From Hyphomicrobiales bacterium (GTDB lineage Bacteria > Pseudomonadota > Alphaproteobacteria > Rhizobiales > Beijerinckiaceae): 54,714 nt of DNA. Below the pieces are notes generated by a model. It was not told the DNA's origin. It worked only from the letters and a program-made list of their open reading frames with translations, and did not search any database. Positions 17,670 through 27,299 of the stretch are shown here, in pieces (the first letter of the stretch is position 1; each line of letters opens with the position of its first letter). The stretch lies in NCBI GenBank assembly GCA_026400535.1, contig JAPLOU010000052.1, positions 1-54,714 of the forward strand, in the 5' to 3' direction. The position numbers were made by a program, and so were the translations under genes.

Positions 17670-18596
17670 CTACAGAGCAGTCGCCAGGAGGATGATCGGC
17701 ATCGTGATCATCGCCGCCAAGGTCTGCAGGGTCGCAATCTCGGCCATCAGCGGAGCATCGCCACCCATTTGCCGCGCCAGGATATAGGACGCCGCTGCTG
17801 TTGGAACGCTGGCGGCGATCATGACAACGCTCAAGGAAGCGCCGGAGAGGCCGAAGAACCGCGCAAGAATGTATACAATTAAGGGCATGAGCAACAATTT
17901 GAGGACGATCGCTGCGGCATGGGGAAGGGCGGGGCGCGTCAGGCGCGACAGGTCCAGCCCCGCTCCGGCCACGAGCAGGCCGGCGGCCAGCGTGCCGCGG
18001 CCGATGATGTCGATTGCGCTGCCGACGGGGTTCGGAATGAAGGCGGCCACCGGGTTGAGTGCGAGGCCAAGCGCGCAGGACCAGATGAACGGGTTCTTGA
18101 CCAGCGTCATCAGGGTCTGGCCAAGGTTGAATGCCTCGCCGCGGGCGAAGCGGGACATGATCAACACGCTCATGATGTTGACGGCCGGGATCAGCGTGGC
18201 GATCAGCACGGCCATCAGGGCAACGCCCTCCGATCCAAACTGTTGCGATGCGACGGCAAGGGCGATGAACGTGTTCCAGCGTACTGCCCCCTGGTAGACT
18301 GACGTGAAGGCCGGCCCGTCAACGCTGCGCGCTGCGAGCATGGGCCGCAGGCTGAGCAGCAGCAGGGTCATGATCACCGCGCCCCCGGTGAGGGTGCCGC
18401 CGACCGCAATCACGGGCACGTCGCCAAGCCGGGCGAAGGCGAGGGTATGCACCACGAGCGCCGGGATCAGCACGTGGTAGGTGACGGCTTCAAAACCCCG
18501 CCACGCGCTTTCGCCAATCGGTCCGAAGCGCCTCGCGGCAAACCCGATCATGATGACGAGAAAGACAGCTGCAAGGCTGTTGAGGAGGGTGGCCAT
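17670..18596 (-). CDS. AEC family transporter (auxin efflux carrier superfamily)
   Basis: Membrane permease of 308 residues with about ten hydrophobic segments arranged in two halves. It starts MATLLNSLAAVFLVIMIGFAARRFG and carries the mid-protein NPVGSAIDIIGRGTLAAGLLVAGAGLDL pattern (in parts) typical of bacterial AEC/Mdc-type transporters. The family exports or takes up small organic acids; the substrate is unknown. It is a single gene on the minus strand flanked by decayed DNA downstream. It converges with nothing and diverges from a secreted-protein gene. Confidence 0.85.
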   Translation of the reverse strand: MATLLNSLAAVFLVIMIGFAARRFGPIGESAWRGFEAVTYHVLIPALVVHTLAFARLGDVPVIAVGGTLTGGAVIMTLLLLSLRPMLAARSVDGPAFTSVYQGAVRWNTFIALAVASQQFGSEGVALMAVLIATLIPAVNIMSVLIMSRFARGEAFNLGQTLMTLVKNPFIWSCALGLALNPVAAFIPNPVGSAIDIIGRGTLAAGLLVAGAGLDLSRLTRPALPHAAAIVLKLLLMPLIVYILARFFGLSGASLSVVMIAASVPTAAASYILARQMGGDAPLMAEIATLQTLAAMITMPIILLATAL

Positions 18597-18794
18597 GAGT
18601 GCTCTGCGCGATGACGGGCTTCGGTCCGCGTCTGTGCACGCTCAACCGCGCGGCGGCAACCGGCGCCGGCCTCATGCCGCTCTGTCGGGGGCGCAATCTC
18701 GACATATTCGGTTCAGGGCACGTTCAATCGGCAAGGATTACTCAACCATGCAACAGGTGCGGTATCCCCGTGCCGCTTCATGGAGGTGTCGGTC

Positions 18795-19310
18795 ATGGCC
18801 CTGTCGAGAACATCATGGTTCCTTGCAGGAGTATGCGTTGCGGCAATGCTGGTTGTGACTCTCCCGGCGCAGGCGGCTGGCTGGGCCAAGTCGGGCGACA
18901 TCGTTGCCCGCCAGGACATCGAACAGGTGCGCTGGCGCGGCAACAGGCGCGGCGCCTATGCCGCAGGCGCGATCGGGCTCGGCCTTCTGGGGCTCGCGGC
19001 TGCCGCAGCCGCTTCCCACGGGGGGAGATACCACAGGGATGAAGGCTATGGCTATGCCTCGTCCTACAGCTACGGCAACGGCTATGGCTCGTCCTATCGT
19101 GGTGGCTATGTGCCACCCCACGGTTATCAGCCGACCTATGGCTATGCTCCGTCCTATGGCGACGGCTACCTGCCGCGCCGGGCCTATGCGCCGCTTTATG
19201 GACAAACCTATGTCCCCGCCTATCACGGCCGCAATCAGGGTAACTGGGGCCGTGGCGGCTTGACGCGCGAGCAGCAGAGCCGCGACCGCATGGAGCGGAG
19301 CCCCAAGTAA
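18795..19310 (+). CDS. Secreted Gly/Tyr-rich protein
   Basis: Protein of about 171 residues with a clear signal peptide (WFLAGVCVAAMLVVTLPAQAA). A basic stretch (RWRGNRRG), then a short Ala/Gly/Leu hydrophobic segment (GAIGLGLLGLAAAAAAS), precedes a long low-complexity region rich in Gly, Tyr, Ser and Pro with repeated YGYA/YGSSY units. The tail is charged (LTREQQSRDRMERSPK). GGAGG at 18782-18786 supports the ATG at 18795. The function is unknown; it is probably periplasmic or surface-associated. The next gene encodes a protein with the same plan. Confidence 0.72.
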   Translation: MALSRTSWFLAGVCVAAMLVVTLPAQAAGWAKSGDIVARQDIEQVRWRGNRRGAYAAGAIGLGLLGLAAAAAASHGGRYHRDEGYGYASSYSYGNGYGSSYRGGYVPPHGYQPTYGYAPSYGDGYLPRRAYAPLYGQTYVPAYHGRNQGNWGRGGLTREQQSRDRMERSPK

Positions 19311-19497
19311 GGCCCGTCCTTGGCGGGCTTGCCCGTACGGACATGAGAGCAGCCGCAGAATCGCGTGTGCTGCGGTCAGTCAGGAGGTTGGCCAGAAGCC
19401 GGTTGTGACGATCGTGCTTCTGGCATAGCCTCACGGAACAAGGATTGTTTGCGCAGGTTGTTTTGTTTTGGGCTTCTGACACACGGGAGTTGGCTGC

Positions 19498-20184
19498 ATG
19501 TCGATGTTGCCAGGACGGAAGAAGGCAATCGTGCTGTCAAGCGCAGTGCTGATGGCCGTCAGCGGGTTTTGCACGCAGGTGAGCGCCGCACCATTCGCGA
19601 CAGCCGCGTCGCTGCAATTGTCCGTTGAAAGCATGATCGAGCAGGTTCAGGTGCGGCCGGCGGGCAAGCGTCGCCCCGTGCCGGTGGCAAGGGCGCGCAA
19701 GCGCAACAGCAATGCGGCGGCGGCCGCCGCCATTGTCGGGATCGGCGTCCTTGGGATCGCCGCCGCCGCGGCTGCTTCTCAGGGCAGGCCCCGGGCCGGT
19801 CAGTACTATACCGACCAGTGGGGCAATCCGGTGGATGCCTACGGCCGGCCGATCTATGTCGAGCGGCGCTTCCAGTCTTACCAGTCGCCGGGCAATTATC
19901 AGGACCTCACTGGCTACGACCAACAGCCCGGTTATCATCGCCGCCCGCAGGTGAGTGAGTGGGAGCGTCAGGAAATCCGGGCGCGTGAGCGGGCCCAGCG
20001 TGAGGCCGCGCGTCAGCAGCAGTGGCGGCAACAGCAGCAGGTCTACCAGCCGCAATACCGGCAGGCCCCGATGTATCGCCGGGACCCTTATGTCTATGGC
20101 CGCGGCTATGGGCAGCCCGGCGCCTCCGATTTCCGGGTGCGCCAGCGTGGCATCGGCGATTCGACGCAGGACAAGGGTCAGTGA
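19498..20184 (+). CDS. Secreted Tyr/Gln/Arg-rich protein, paralogue of the preceding one
   Basis: Protein of 228 residues with a signal peptide (AIVLSSAVLMAVSGFCTQVSA). A basic stretch (RARKRNSN) precedes the hydrophobic segment IVGIGVLGIAAAAAASQG, which matches GLGLLGLAAAAAASHG of the upstream neighbour. The rest is Tyr/Gln/Arg/Pro-rich, including YYTDQWGNPVDAYGRPIY and a QQQWRQQQQ tract. The GGAG upstream of the ATG fits. The function is unknown. The shared plan argues for tandem duplication followed by divergence of the low-complexity tail. Confidence 0.72.
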   Translation: MSMLPGRKKAIVLSSAVLMAVSGFCTQVSAAPFATAASLQLSVESMIEQVQVRPAGKRRPVPVARARKRNSNAAAAAAIVGIGVLGIAAAAAASQGRPRAGQYYTDQWGNPVDAYGRPIYVERRFQSYQSPGNYQDLTGYDQQPGYHRRPQVSEWERQEIRARERAQREAARQQQWRQQQQVYQPQYRQAPMYRRDPYVYGRGYGQPGASDFRVRQRGIGDSTQDKGQ

Positions 20185-20205
20185 TGCAATCCGAATTACA
20201 TGAAA

Positions 20206-20221
20206 GCCGCCCACGGGCGGC
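20206..20221. terminator. Hairpin between convergent genes
   Basis: GCCGCC (20206-20211) and GGCGGC (20216-20221) form a short-loop hairpin between the secreted-protein gene and the convergent ruvX. On the minus strand it is followed by TTTCAT, and on the plus strand by GTTGCCTT, so a modest bidirectional terminator is plausible. Confidence 0.5.
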
Positions 20222-20232
20222 GTTGCCTTCTG

Positions 20233-20691
20233 TCAGGCCATCTGGTCGAGCGCGCTTTGCAACAGGTAGGCGGCGGCCATCTTGTCCACCACTTCAGCCC
20301 GCCGGGCTCGTGACGTATCCGCGGCCAGCAAGGTCCGGGTTACCGCCATCGTCGACATGCGTTCGTCAACATAGGTGATCGGCATCGCGGTCAATGGCAA
20401 GAGATTGCGAACGAAAGCCCGGGTGGACTGAACGCGTGGCCCCTCGCTGCCGTCCATGTTCAGCGGCAAGCCGATCACCAAGCCGCCGACGCCCTGTTTC
20501 ACGGCAATCTCAAGCAGCAGTTGCACGTCCTTGCTGAACTTGACGCGCCGGATGGTTTCGAGCGGACTGGCGATGGTGAGGCCAACATCCGAGAGCGCCA
20601 GCCCGATGGTCTTGCTGCCAAGGTCAAGCCCGAGCAGGCGCTGATGGTGCGTCAAGGCATTGCGCATGGCGTCAAGTTCAACAACGGGCAC
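20233..20691 (-). CDS. ruvX: Holliday junction resolvase-like protein RuvX (YqgF)
   Basis: YqgF/RuvX RNase H-fold nuclease of 152 residues, implicated in 16S rRNA 5' maturation and possibly Holliday junction resolution. The first acidic motif is [17 protein letters not shown], and [11 protein letters not shown] and the late [11 protein letters not shown] segment match the family. The start is GTG at 20691; an ATG at 20667 gives a shorter version. In related genomes ruvX sits next to pyrB and the gat genes; here gat is adjacent but pyrB lies about 11 kb away. Confidence 0.93.
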   Translation of the reverse strand: MPVVELDAMRNALTHHQRLLGLDLGSKTIGLALSDVGLTIASPLETIRRVKFSKDVQLLLEIAVKQGVGGLVIGLPLNMDGSEGPRVQSTRAFVRNLLPLTAMPITYVDERMSTMAVTRTLLAADTSRARRAEVVDKMAAAYLLQSALDQMA

Positions 20692-20813
20692 AACACGACC
20701 TCTCCGGCAATGACAGGCCCTTACGCCGATCCCGGACCGGCGACAATCGCCGGGCCCCGCGCTATGGTGCGCGGGCCATGCGCCGCGGCGCGCCGCCGCT
20801 CAAGGAGCCCATC

Positions 20814-21512
20814 ATGAAACTGACCTGGTTCGGACATTCCTGCTTTCGCGTCGAGGTGGCCGGTGCGGTCGTGCTGATCGACCCGTTCTTCACCGGTAAT
20901 CCGTCCTTCACTGGCGATATTGGCGCGGCGACGGCAGGCGCGACGCATGTTCTCATCAGCCACGGGCATGGCGATCATGTCGGCGACGCGCTGGAGATTT
21001 CCGCCCGCACCGGCGCGGTCGTTGTCAGCAATTTTGACCTCCTCATGTATCTCGCTTCCAAGGGGCTGAAGAGTTTCTCGCCAATGAACACGGGCGGGAC
21101 GGTCGATCTAGGCCCGTTCAAGGCCAGTCTCGTCAGGGCGGATCATTCCGCTGCGCAGGTCGAGGCCGGTGTCGGCTTTCCGCTCGGCAACGCCAATGGC
21201 GTGATCCTGGCAGCGAAGGGAGAGCCGGTTCTGTGGCATATGGGCGATACCGACATCTTCTCGGACATGGCGCTGATTGCCGAGCTTCATGCGGTGGATA
21301 TCTGCATCTGCCCGATCGGGGACCGCTTCACGATGGGCGGAAAGACCGCTGCGATCGCCATGAAGCGCTTCGTCAAGCCCAAGTTGGCGCTACCTTGCCA
21401 TTATGGCTCCTTCGGCATCATCGACCAGACGCCCGACCTGTTCCTCACCGAAATGACCGGCTCGGAGATTGCCGTCCGGGTGCCGAAAGTCGGGGAGGCA
21501 TTTACCGTCTGA
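20814..21512 (+). CDS. UPF0173 metal-dependent hydrolase
   Basis: Metallo-beta-lactamase-fold hydrolase of 232 residues. The metal-binding motif HGHGDH is present (ISHGHGDHVGD, about residues 47-54). Further ligand-type positions are the His of RADHSAAQVEAG, Asp in HMGDTDIF and the late PCHYG. The natural substrate is unknown. AAGGAG at 20802-20807 fixes the ATG at 20814. Its location between ruvX and gatC is conserved in alphaproteobacteria. Confidence 0.9.
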   Translation: MKLTWFGHSCFRVEVAGAVVLIDPFFTGNPSFTGDIGAATAGATHVLISHGHGDHVGDALEISARTGAVVVSNFDLLMYLASKGLKSFSPMNTGGTVDLGPFKASLVRADHSAAQVEAGVGFPLGNANGVILAAKGEPVLWHMGDTDIFSDMALIAELHAVDICICPIGDRFTMGGKTAAIAMKRFVKPKLALPCHYGSFGIIDQTPDLFLTEMTGSEIAVRVPKVGEAFTV

Positions 21513-21602
21513 GATTGCAGGCCCGGGACAGGCCAGCTATAGCGCGGAGCAGGCGTGGAGCCCGCAAGCTTTCGACGCCGCGTACTGAAGGAGCCTGTCC
21601 AC

Positions 21603-21890
21603 ATGTCCGTTGACGCCGCCACAGTCAAACGCGTTGCCCATCTTGCCCGCATTGCCTTGCCGGAAGGCGATGTCGCCAAGATGCAGGCCGAGATCAACGC
21701 GATGCTCGGGTTCGTCGAGCAACTCAACGAGGTCAATGTTGATGGCGTCGAGCCGATGACTTCGGTCATGCCGATGGCCATGAAGAAACGCGCTGATGTC
21801 GTGAATGATGGCGAAATCGCCGCACAGATCGTCAAGAACGCGCCGCAATCGGAAGACGACTATTTCATGGTGCCGAAAGTGGTCGAGTGA
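21603..21890 (+). CDS. gatC: Asp-tRNA(Asn)/Glu-tRNA(Gln) amidotransferase subunit C
   Basis: Small 95-residue subunit that wraps GatA and GatB and stabilises the amidotransferase. It starts [19 protein letters not shown], and the C-terminus [11 protein letters not shown] is typical. AAGGAG at 21588-21593 is the ribosome site. gatA follows after about 160 bases; gatB is separated by two further genes. Confidence 0.95.
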   Translation: MSVDAATVKRVAHLARIALPEGDVAKMQAEINAMLGFVEQLNEVNVDGVEPMTSVMPMAMKKRADVVNDGEIAAQIVKNAPQSEDDYFMVPKVVE

Positions 21891-22050
21891 GCGCCTTGAG
21901 CGCCCCTGCGATCAGCCAGCCGTCCAGTGTGATCACCGGCCTTGTGCTGGTAATCCGGGTCCGAAGAGTGGTATTCGCCATATCGAGATGGCCGGCGCGA
22001 GGCCGATCATGACACTGAGTACAGCAGCCAGACATGATAGACTTAACCAT

Positions 22051-23562
22051 ATGACAGACCTGACCATACTCACCCTGACCGAAGCGCGGGATGGCCTGCG
22101 CGCAAAGGCCTTCAGCGCGACAGAACTGGCCAAGGCGCATATCGCCGCCGTTGAAGACGCACGGCTGCTCAATGCCTATGTGCTCGAGACACCGGAGATC
22201 GCGCTGAAACAGGCCGCCGCCTCGGACGCGAAACTGGCGAAGGGCGAGGGCGGCGCGCTCGAAGGGCTTCCGCTGGGAATCAAGGACTTGTACTGCACGG
22301 CCGGCACACGGACCACGGCCTGCTCGAACATCCTCGGCAATTTCGTGCCGACTTACGAATCCACTGTCACCGGCCAGCTCTGGCGCGACGGCGCCGTGAT
22401 GCTCGGCAAGCTGAACAATGACGAGTTCGCCATGGGCTCGTCCAACGAGACCTCCTGCTTTGGCAATGTCATCAATCCGTGGCGGCGCGAGGGCTCCAAC
22501 ATGGACGTCGGCAGCGCCGGCATCGAGGGCACCTATCTTGTGCCGGGCGGCTCCTCGGGTGGCTCCTCGTCCGCCGTCGCCGCAAACCTGTGCCTTGCCG
22601 CCACCGCCACCGACACCGGTGGCTCGATCCGCCAGCCTGCGGCCTTTACCGGAACGGTCGGCATCAAGCCGACCTATGGCCGCTGCTCGCGCTGGGGCAT
22701 CGTCGCCTTCGCATCCTCGCTCGATCAGGCAGGCCCGATCGGAAAATCCGTGCGCGATTGCGCCGTGATGCTGCGCTCGATGTCGGGCCATGACCCCAAG
22801 GACACGACCTCGGTCGACATCGCCGTGCCGGACTATGAGAAGGCCATCGGTCGCTCGGTCAGGGGCATGAAGATCGGCATCCCGAAAGAGTACCGCATCG
22901 TTGGCATGCCCGCCGAGATCGAAAAGCTCTGGCAGGACGGCATCAACTGGCTGAAAGCCGCTGGCGCCGAGATCGTCAACATCTCGCTGCCGCACACCAA
23001 GTATGCGCTGCCAGCCTATTACATCGTCGCCCCGGCCGAGGCTTCGTCAAACCTCGCACGCTATGACGGCGTGCGCTACGGCCTGCGCGAACAGGGCCGC
23101 GACATCGCGGACATGTACGAGAAGACCCGCGCCGCCGGCTTTGGTCGCGAGGTCAAACGCCGCATCATGATCGGCACCTATGTGCTCTCGGCAGGCTATT
23201 ACGATGCCTACTATCTGCGCGCGCAGAAGGTGCGGACGCTGATCAAGAAGGATTTCGAGGATATCTTCGCCGCCGGCGTCCACGCCATCCTGACGCCGGC
23301 GACGCCCTCCGCCGCCTTCGGCATCGGCGAGAAGGGCTCTGCTGACCCCGTTGAGATGTACCTCAATGACATTTTCACGGTCACTGTGAACATGGCGGGC
23401 CTGCCAGGCATCGCGGTCCCGGCCGGTCGCGACAGGCAGGGATTGCCCCTTGCATTGCAGTTGATCGGGCGGCCCTTCGACGAGGAAACGCTGTTTGCCC
23501 TCTCCGAGGTCATCGAGCAGGCGGCGGGACGGTTTCCGATCCCGTCGCGCTGGTGGGCATGA
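22051..23562 (+). CDS. gatA: Glu-tRNA(Gln) amidotransferase subunit A
   Basis: Amidase subunit (503 residues) that releases ammonia from glutamine so that GatB can convert Glu-tRNA(Gln) or Asp-tRNA(Asn) into the amide form. The Ser-cis-Ser-Lys triad is visible: Lys78 in LGIKDLY, Ser168 in PGGSSGGS and Ser192 in DTGGSIRQP. There is an insertion of about 12 residues ([12 protein letters not shown]) just before PGGSSGGS compared with the usual GatA. The ATG at 22051 gives the family start [16 protein letters not shown]; there is no strong ribosome site. The 160 bases after gatC hold nothing else. Confidence 0.95.
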   Translation: MTDLTILTLTEARDGLRAKAFSATELAKAHIAAVEDARLLNAYVLETPEIALKQAAASDAKLAKGEGGALEGLPLGIKDLYCTAGTRTTACSNILGNFVPTYESTVTGQLWRDGAVMLGKLNNDEFAMGSSNETSCFGNVINPWRREGSNMDVGSAGIEGTYLVPGGSSGGSSSAVAANLCLAATATDTGGSIRQPAAFTGTVGIKPTYGRCSRWGIVAFASSLDQAGPIGKSVRDCAVMLRSMSGHDPKDTTSVDIAVPDYEKAIGRSVRGMKIGIPKEYRIVGMPAEIEKLWQDGINWLKAAGAEIVNISLPHTKYALPAYYIVAPAEASSNLARYDGVRYGLREQGRDIADMYEKTRAAGFGREVKRRIMIGTYVLSAGYYDAYYLRAQKVRTLIKKDFEDIFAAGVHAILTPATPSAAFGIGEKGSADPVEMYLNDIFTVTVNMAGLPGIAVPAGRDRQGLPLALQLIGRPFDEETLFALSEVIEQAAGRFPIPSRWWA

Positions 23563-23777
23563 TCTTCGCCCGCTCCATGGCGGTGGCCTGCCTCACGGTG
23601 ATGACCGCCCTGTGCTGGCTAACGGGGGGATTGCTGGTCGTTCTGGCGTTTGTCCAGTCCATGCAGGGGGAGCCCGAGGCGCGGCCTCTGCTCCTTCTGG
23701 CGGCTGCGGCGGTGTTTGGCGCACTGGCGCTTGGCAGTGGCTGGATCAGAACCAGGTTCGAGGCTGCAGGCACATGA
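23559..23777 (+). CDS. Small membrane protein
   Basis: Protein of 72 residues with two hydrophobic segments (about residues 6-32 and 44-62). The ATG overlaps the gatA stop as ATGA, so it is probably translated by coupling. A short membrane protein after gatA is common in alphaproteobacteria; no function is known. Confidence 0.68.
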   Translation: MIFARSMAVACLTVMTALCWLTGGLLVVLAFVQSMQGEPEARPLLLLAAAAVFGALALGSGWIRTRFEAAGT

Positions 23778-23808
23778 CGGACCGGCCTTGGCGCCTTGTG
23801 GGACGGTC

Positions 23809-25035
23809 ATGCCGGGCGAGATGAACCTGCGCGATGGGGCGGTCGCCGCCGGCCTGGCGTTCGTGGCGCTGTTCGCCATGCTGGCACCGCAGGCGTTGAC
23901 CTGGCTTCCTGCTGCGCTCGCTGTGGTGATGCTGCTGGTGTGGCCGGAGCAGCCCTCGTCCGGCCAGCCGTTCGATGCGGTCAGGATCCATGCAGCTCCG
24001 GTGCTGCTTTTGCTGGCCATGCTCGCCTGGGTGCTGTTTCGCAACGGACTGGCGCCCAGCCCGGCCGCGGGCTGGATGCCCCTCGGCGCCTTTGCGTTTT
24101 GTCTGCTGTCTGTCGTGGTCACGCTGCTGCTGACTGTCCGGATGGGCTTCAACGGGCGCTGGTTCTGGAGCTACTTTTTCTGTCTGCATGCGGTCTTCCA
24201 AGCTGTCCTCTTGCTGTTTGTTTGGCGTTGGCTCGACCTGTCGGCGATCGGCGGGTCGCGATTGACCATGGTCTGGCATTTTAACCGGGCGGCGGTGTTG
24301 GCGGTGCTTCTCTTGCCACTTAGCTTTTTTGCAATCCGGCAGATGGCACGATCCTGGCGCCAGTGCCTGCTGTGGTCTGTGCCGCTCTATGCGCTCACCG
24401 GCCTCGTGGTATTCGCGTCGGAAAGCCAATCCGCGCAGCTTTCCTTTTTCTTGATCTCGCTGGTACAGGCGCTGGCGCTGATTAATCTGAATCTGGCCGT
24501 GAAGGTGACCGGCCTTGGTGCGGCCCTGGTTGTGATGTTCACGCCGCTGGTCTTCGGTCGCGCCTATGGCTGGTTTCGTGAGAGCTTTCTGTGGGACCTC
24601 AATCAGGGCACCGTCACTGAACGCATGCTGATCTGGCGCTCGATGCTCGACTTCATCTGGCAGTCACCCTGGATCGGCAACGGCATCGAATTCGTGCGGG
24701 AGGTCGGCAATGTCAATCCGGAGACCGGTGCCATGATGCGGCCTAACCATCCGCACTCCTTTGTGTTTCAGGTCTGGGTCGATACCGGGCTGGTCGGCGC
24801 TGCCGTCTTGTCGCTGCTGATCCTGTCCATCGCCCGGATGATCCGCAGCATTGGCGGCGCGAGCGGCCAGATGTTCATCACCCTTATGGCCGGCATCCTG
24901 GCGGTCTGGGCGGTGTCGCACGGGATGTGGCAATCCTGGTTCGTCGGCATGGCGGGCCTGTGTTGCACCTATGGCGCGTTCATGCACCAGCGCAGCGCGC
25001 TTCTGGCGCGGATCGGCCTTGTGCGTGACACTTGA
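23809..25035 (+). CDS. O-antigen ligase/polymerase-like membrane protein (Wzy_C family)
   Basis: Polytopic membrane protein of about 408 residues with roughly ten hydrophobic segments. It carries one long periplasmic-type loop containing RMLIWRSMLDFIWQSPWIGNG and then the short motif HPHSFVFQVWVDTGLVGA. These match the Wzy_C/O-antigen ligase pattern (R...W...P..G.G..., HN-like, GLxG). The family joins O-antigen or other polysaccharide chains on the periplasmic face. There are no other polysaccharide genes around; it sits between gatA and gatB. Starts at 23809 and 23821 are both possible; I chose 23809. Confidence 0.8.
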   Translation: MPGEMNLRDGAVAAGLAFVALFAMLAPQALTWLPAALAVVMLLVWPEQPSSGQPFDAVRIHAAPVLLLLAMLAWVLFRNGLAPSPAAGWMPLGAFAFCLLSVVVTLLLTVRMGFNGRWFWSYFFCLHAVFQAVLLLFVWRWLDLSAIGGSRLTMVWHFNRAAVLAVLLLPLSFFAIRQMARSWRQCLLWSVPLYALTGLVVFASESQSAQLSFFLISLVQALALINLNLAVKVTGLGAALVVMFTPLVFGRAYGWFRESFLWDLNQGTVTERMLIWRSMLDFIWQSPWIGNGIEFVREVGNVNPETGAMMRPNHPHSFVFQVWVDTGLVGAAVLSLLILSIARMIRSIGGASGQMFITLMAGILAVWAVSHGMWQSWFVGMAGLCCTYGAFMHQRSALLARIGLVRDT

Positions 25036-25095
25036 TGCCGCGACCTTGAACCACTAGTCAGTCTCAACCCGTCCCCTCCAGACAGATCGCCCGCC

Positions 25096-26577
25096 ATGAA
25101 CGCCCATGTCCGAGCCGCAGACCCGAAACAGCGCATCAAGGGCGCGACGGGGGATTGGGAGATTGTCATCGGGCTTGAAATTCATGCCCAGGTGACCTCG
25201 CGGGCCAAACTGTTTTCCGGCTCGTCAACCGCCTTCGGCGCCGAACCCAACAGCCATGTCAGCCTCGTCGACGCCGCCATGCCGGGCATGCTGCCGGTGA
25301 TCAACGAGGAATGCGTCAAGCAGGCGGTGCGCACCGGCCTTGGCCTCAATGCCCGGATCAACAATCGCTCGGTGTTCGACCGCAAGAACTATTTCTATCC
25401 TGATCTGCCGCAGGGCTACCAGATCAGCCAGTACAAGAGCCCGATCGTGGGCGAGGGCGAGATCATGGTCGATGTCACGCCGACCCAGAGCATCACTGTC
25501 GGAATCGAGCGGCTGCATCTGGAGCAGGATGCTGGCAAGTCTCTGCATGACCAGCATCCGACGATGAGTTTCGTCGACCTCAACCGCTCGGGCGTGGCCC
25601 TCATGGAAATCGTCTCGCGGCCCGACCTGCGCTCCGCCGACGAAGCGAAGGCCTATGTCACCAAGCTTCGCACCATCCTGCGCTATCTCGGCACCTGCGA
25701 TGGCGACATGGAGAAGGGTAACCTGCGCGCCGACGTCAACGTCTCGGTGCGCAAGCCCGGCGAGCCCTTCGGCACGCGATGCGAGATCAAGAACGTGAAT
25801 TCGATCCGCTTCATCGGGCAGGCGGTCGATGTCGAGGCCCGCCGCCAGATCGGCATTTTGGAAGATGGCGGCACGATCGATCAGGAAACCCGGCTCTACG
25901 ACCCTGCGAAGGGCGAGACGCGCTCCATGCGCTCCAAGGAAGAGGCGCACGACTACCGCTATTTCCCGGATCCCGACCTACTGCCGCTCGAGTTCGATGA
26001 CGCCTTTGTCGAGACGCTGAAGATTGGCCTGCCGGAACTGCCCGACGCGAAGAAGGCGCGTCTGGCCAGTCAGTATGGCCTGAGCCCTTATGATGCTGCT
26101 GTCCTTGTGGCTGAGCACGAGCAGGCGAACTTCTTCGAGGCCGTGGCCAAGGGGCGGGATGGCAAGACAGCCGCCAACTGGGTGATCAACGAACTCTTTG
26201 GACGCCTCAACAAGGAAAGCAAGGATGTCACCGCTTCGCCGATGAGCGCGGACCAGCTCGGCGGCATTGTCGATCTGATCGGAGAAGGCGTCATTTCGGG
26301 GAGCATCGCCAAACAGCTGTTCGAGATCATCTGGACCGAAGGCGGAGATCCACGCGCCGTCGTCGCAGCGCGCGGCATGAAGCAGGTCACCGATACCGGC
26401 GCCATTGAGAAGGTTATCGACGCGGTCATCGCCGCCAACCCCGACAAGGTGGAACAGGCGAAGGCCAAGCCCACAATGGCCGGCTGGTTCGTGGGGCAGG
26501 TGATGAAGGCGTCCGGCGGCAAGGCCAACCCGGCAGCGGTCAACGAGATTCTTGCGCGGAAGCTCGGCTTGGGCTGA
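25096..26577 (+). CDS. gatB: Asp/Glu-tRNA(Asn/Gln) amidotransferase subunit B
   Basis: Kinase/transamidase subunit of 493 residues that phosphorylates and amidates mischarged Glu-tRNA(Gln). Characteristic stretches are [34 protein letters not shown] and LEQDAGKS with nearby DLNRSG; the C-terminal YqeY-like domain holds [14 protein letters not shown]. Together with gatC and gatA it completes the complex, which fits the tRNA-Gln with a U1-A72 pair in this window. Confidence 0.96.
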   Translation: MNAHVRAADPKQRIKGATGDWEIVIGLEIHAQVTSRAKLFSGSSTAFGAEPNSHVSLVDAAMPGMLPVINEECVKQAVRTGLGLNARINNRSVFDRKNYFYPDLPQGYQISQYKSPIVGEGEIMVDVTPTQSITVGIERLHLEQDAGKSLHDQHPTMSFVDLNRSGVALMEIVSRPDLRSADEAKAYVTKLRTILRYLGTCDGDMEKGNLRADVNVSVRKPGEPFGTRCEIKNVNSIRFIGQAVDVEARRQIGILEDGGTIDQETRLYDPAKGETRSMRSKEEAHDYRYFPDPDLLPLEFDDAFVETLKIGLPELPDAKKARLASQYGLSPYDAAVLVAEHEQANFFEAVAKGRDGKTAANWVINELFGRLNKESKDVTASPMSADQLGGIVDLIGEGVISGSIAKQLFEIIWTEGGDPRAVVAARGMKQVTDTGAIEKVIDAVIAANPDKVEQAKAKPTMAGWFVGQVMKASGGKANPAAVNEILARKLGLG

Positions 26578-26641
26578 TGGCCTCGGGCAACCAGTTCGCG
26601 CGGGCACTCAAGACGTCAAGAGCATCGCGACGCAAAGAGGG

Positions 26642-26668
26642 CGCCGGGTCGCCAATAAGCGCCCGGCG
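26642..26668 (+). terminator. Hairpin downstream of gatB
   Basis: CGCCGGG (26642-26648) pairs with CCCGGCG (26662-26668), extended inward by CGC (26650-26652) with GCG (26659-26661), around a CAATAA loop. There is no T-tract afterwards, so it is a candidate terminator only. Confidence 0.4.
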
Positions 26669-26807
26669 ACGGGCTTGTGCATTGCTTTCGATTGCATCGA
26701 GTCAGCCGTAGCGTAGGCAATGCGTCGCACATTAGACGCTTGTCGCCGCATGATGTCTTCGATCATTGGCTCCAAAACTGTCAGTTCCGCTGTCATCCAG
26801 GTGATCA

Positions 26808-27191
26808 ATGGCTATACCGGTGCCGGTGGATCAGTTGGAAGCAGCCGATCAGGCGTGGCTCGCCCTCGCCAGCGAACGGATCCGGTTGACCAGCGTGAGC
26901 AATGAAGGGGAGGGCAGTCCTTTGCCCGCACGTGACATTCGCGCGAGGAGCCCGCGCATTGCATGTCCGCCAGTTCTTGCCGAATGGGTCATGCTCTTCT
27001 GCCTCCCCAAGACCTTTGAGTGCCGCAACCGTGTTGCGATGGTCGACACCTGCAAGTCGACGAACAAGGCGACCGGCAGGGCCTGCGAGGTGATGATCCA
27101 CCTCTGGCGCGTCCGAAACGGCAAGGCCATTCAATTGCTCGCGCTGTTTGCTGCCGCCCGCGCCATGGCGGCCGCCGCACCGGACGCCTGA
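26808..27191 (+). pseudogene. Decayed SnoaL/NTF2-like gene
   Basis: The last 60 or so codons of this frame (about 27006-27191) read KATGRACEVMIHLWRVRNGK and neighbours, closely matching the C-terminal strand pattern of SnoaL-like proteins (KATGR...HVWRVRDGKI...D). The N-terminal part of the same frame does not look like the family. Fragments such as ARALHVRQFLPNG appear in another frame, so at least one frameshift is likely. No ribosome site is seen at 26808. The surrounding 26578-27299 contains no other supported gene. Confidence 0.45.
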
Positions 27192-27299
27192 TCGCCACGC
27201 TTTGACCGCTGCCGGAATCACATGGCCGCGCGCCTTGACGGTCCGTGCGCAACTGGGTTCCATGCACGCTTGGTTCCGGAGCACCAAGGGAGAACGCCC

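Noticed and set aside
21865..22995. 376-codon minus-strand ORF across gatA
   Set aside because: gatA has an intact catalytic triad and family length; the antisense frame has no recognisable domain.
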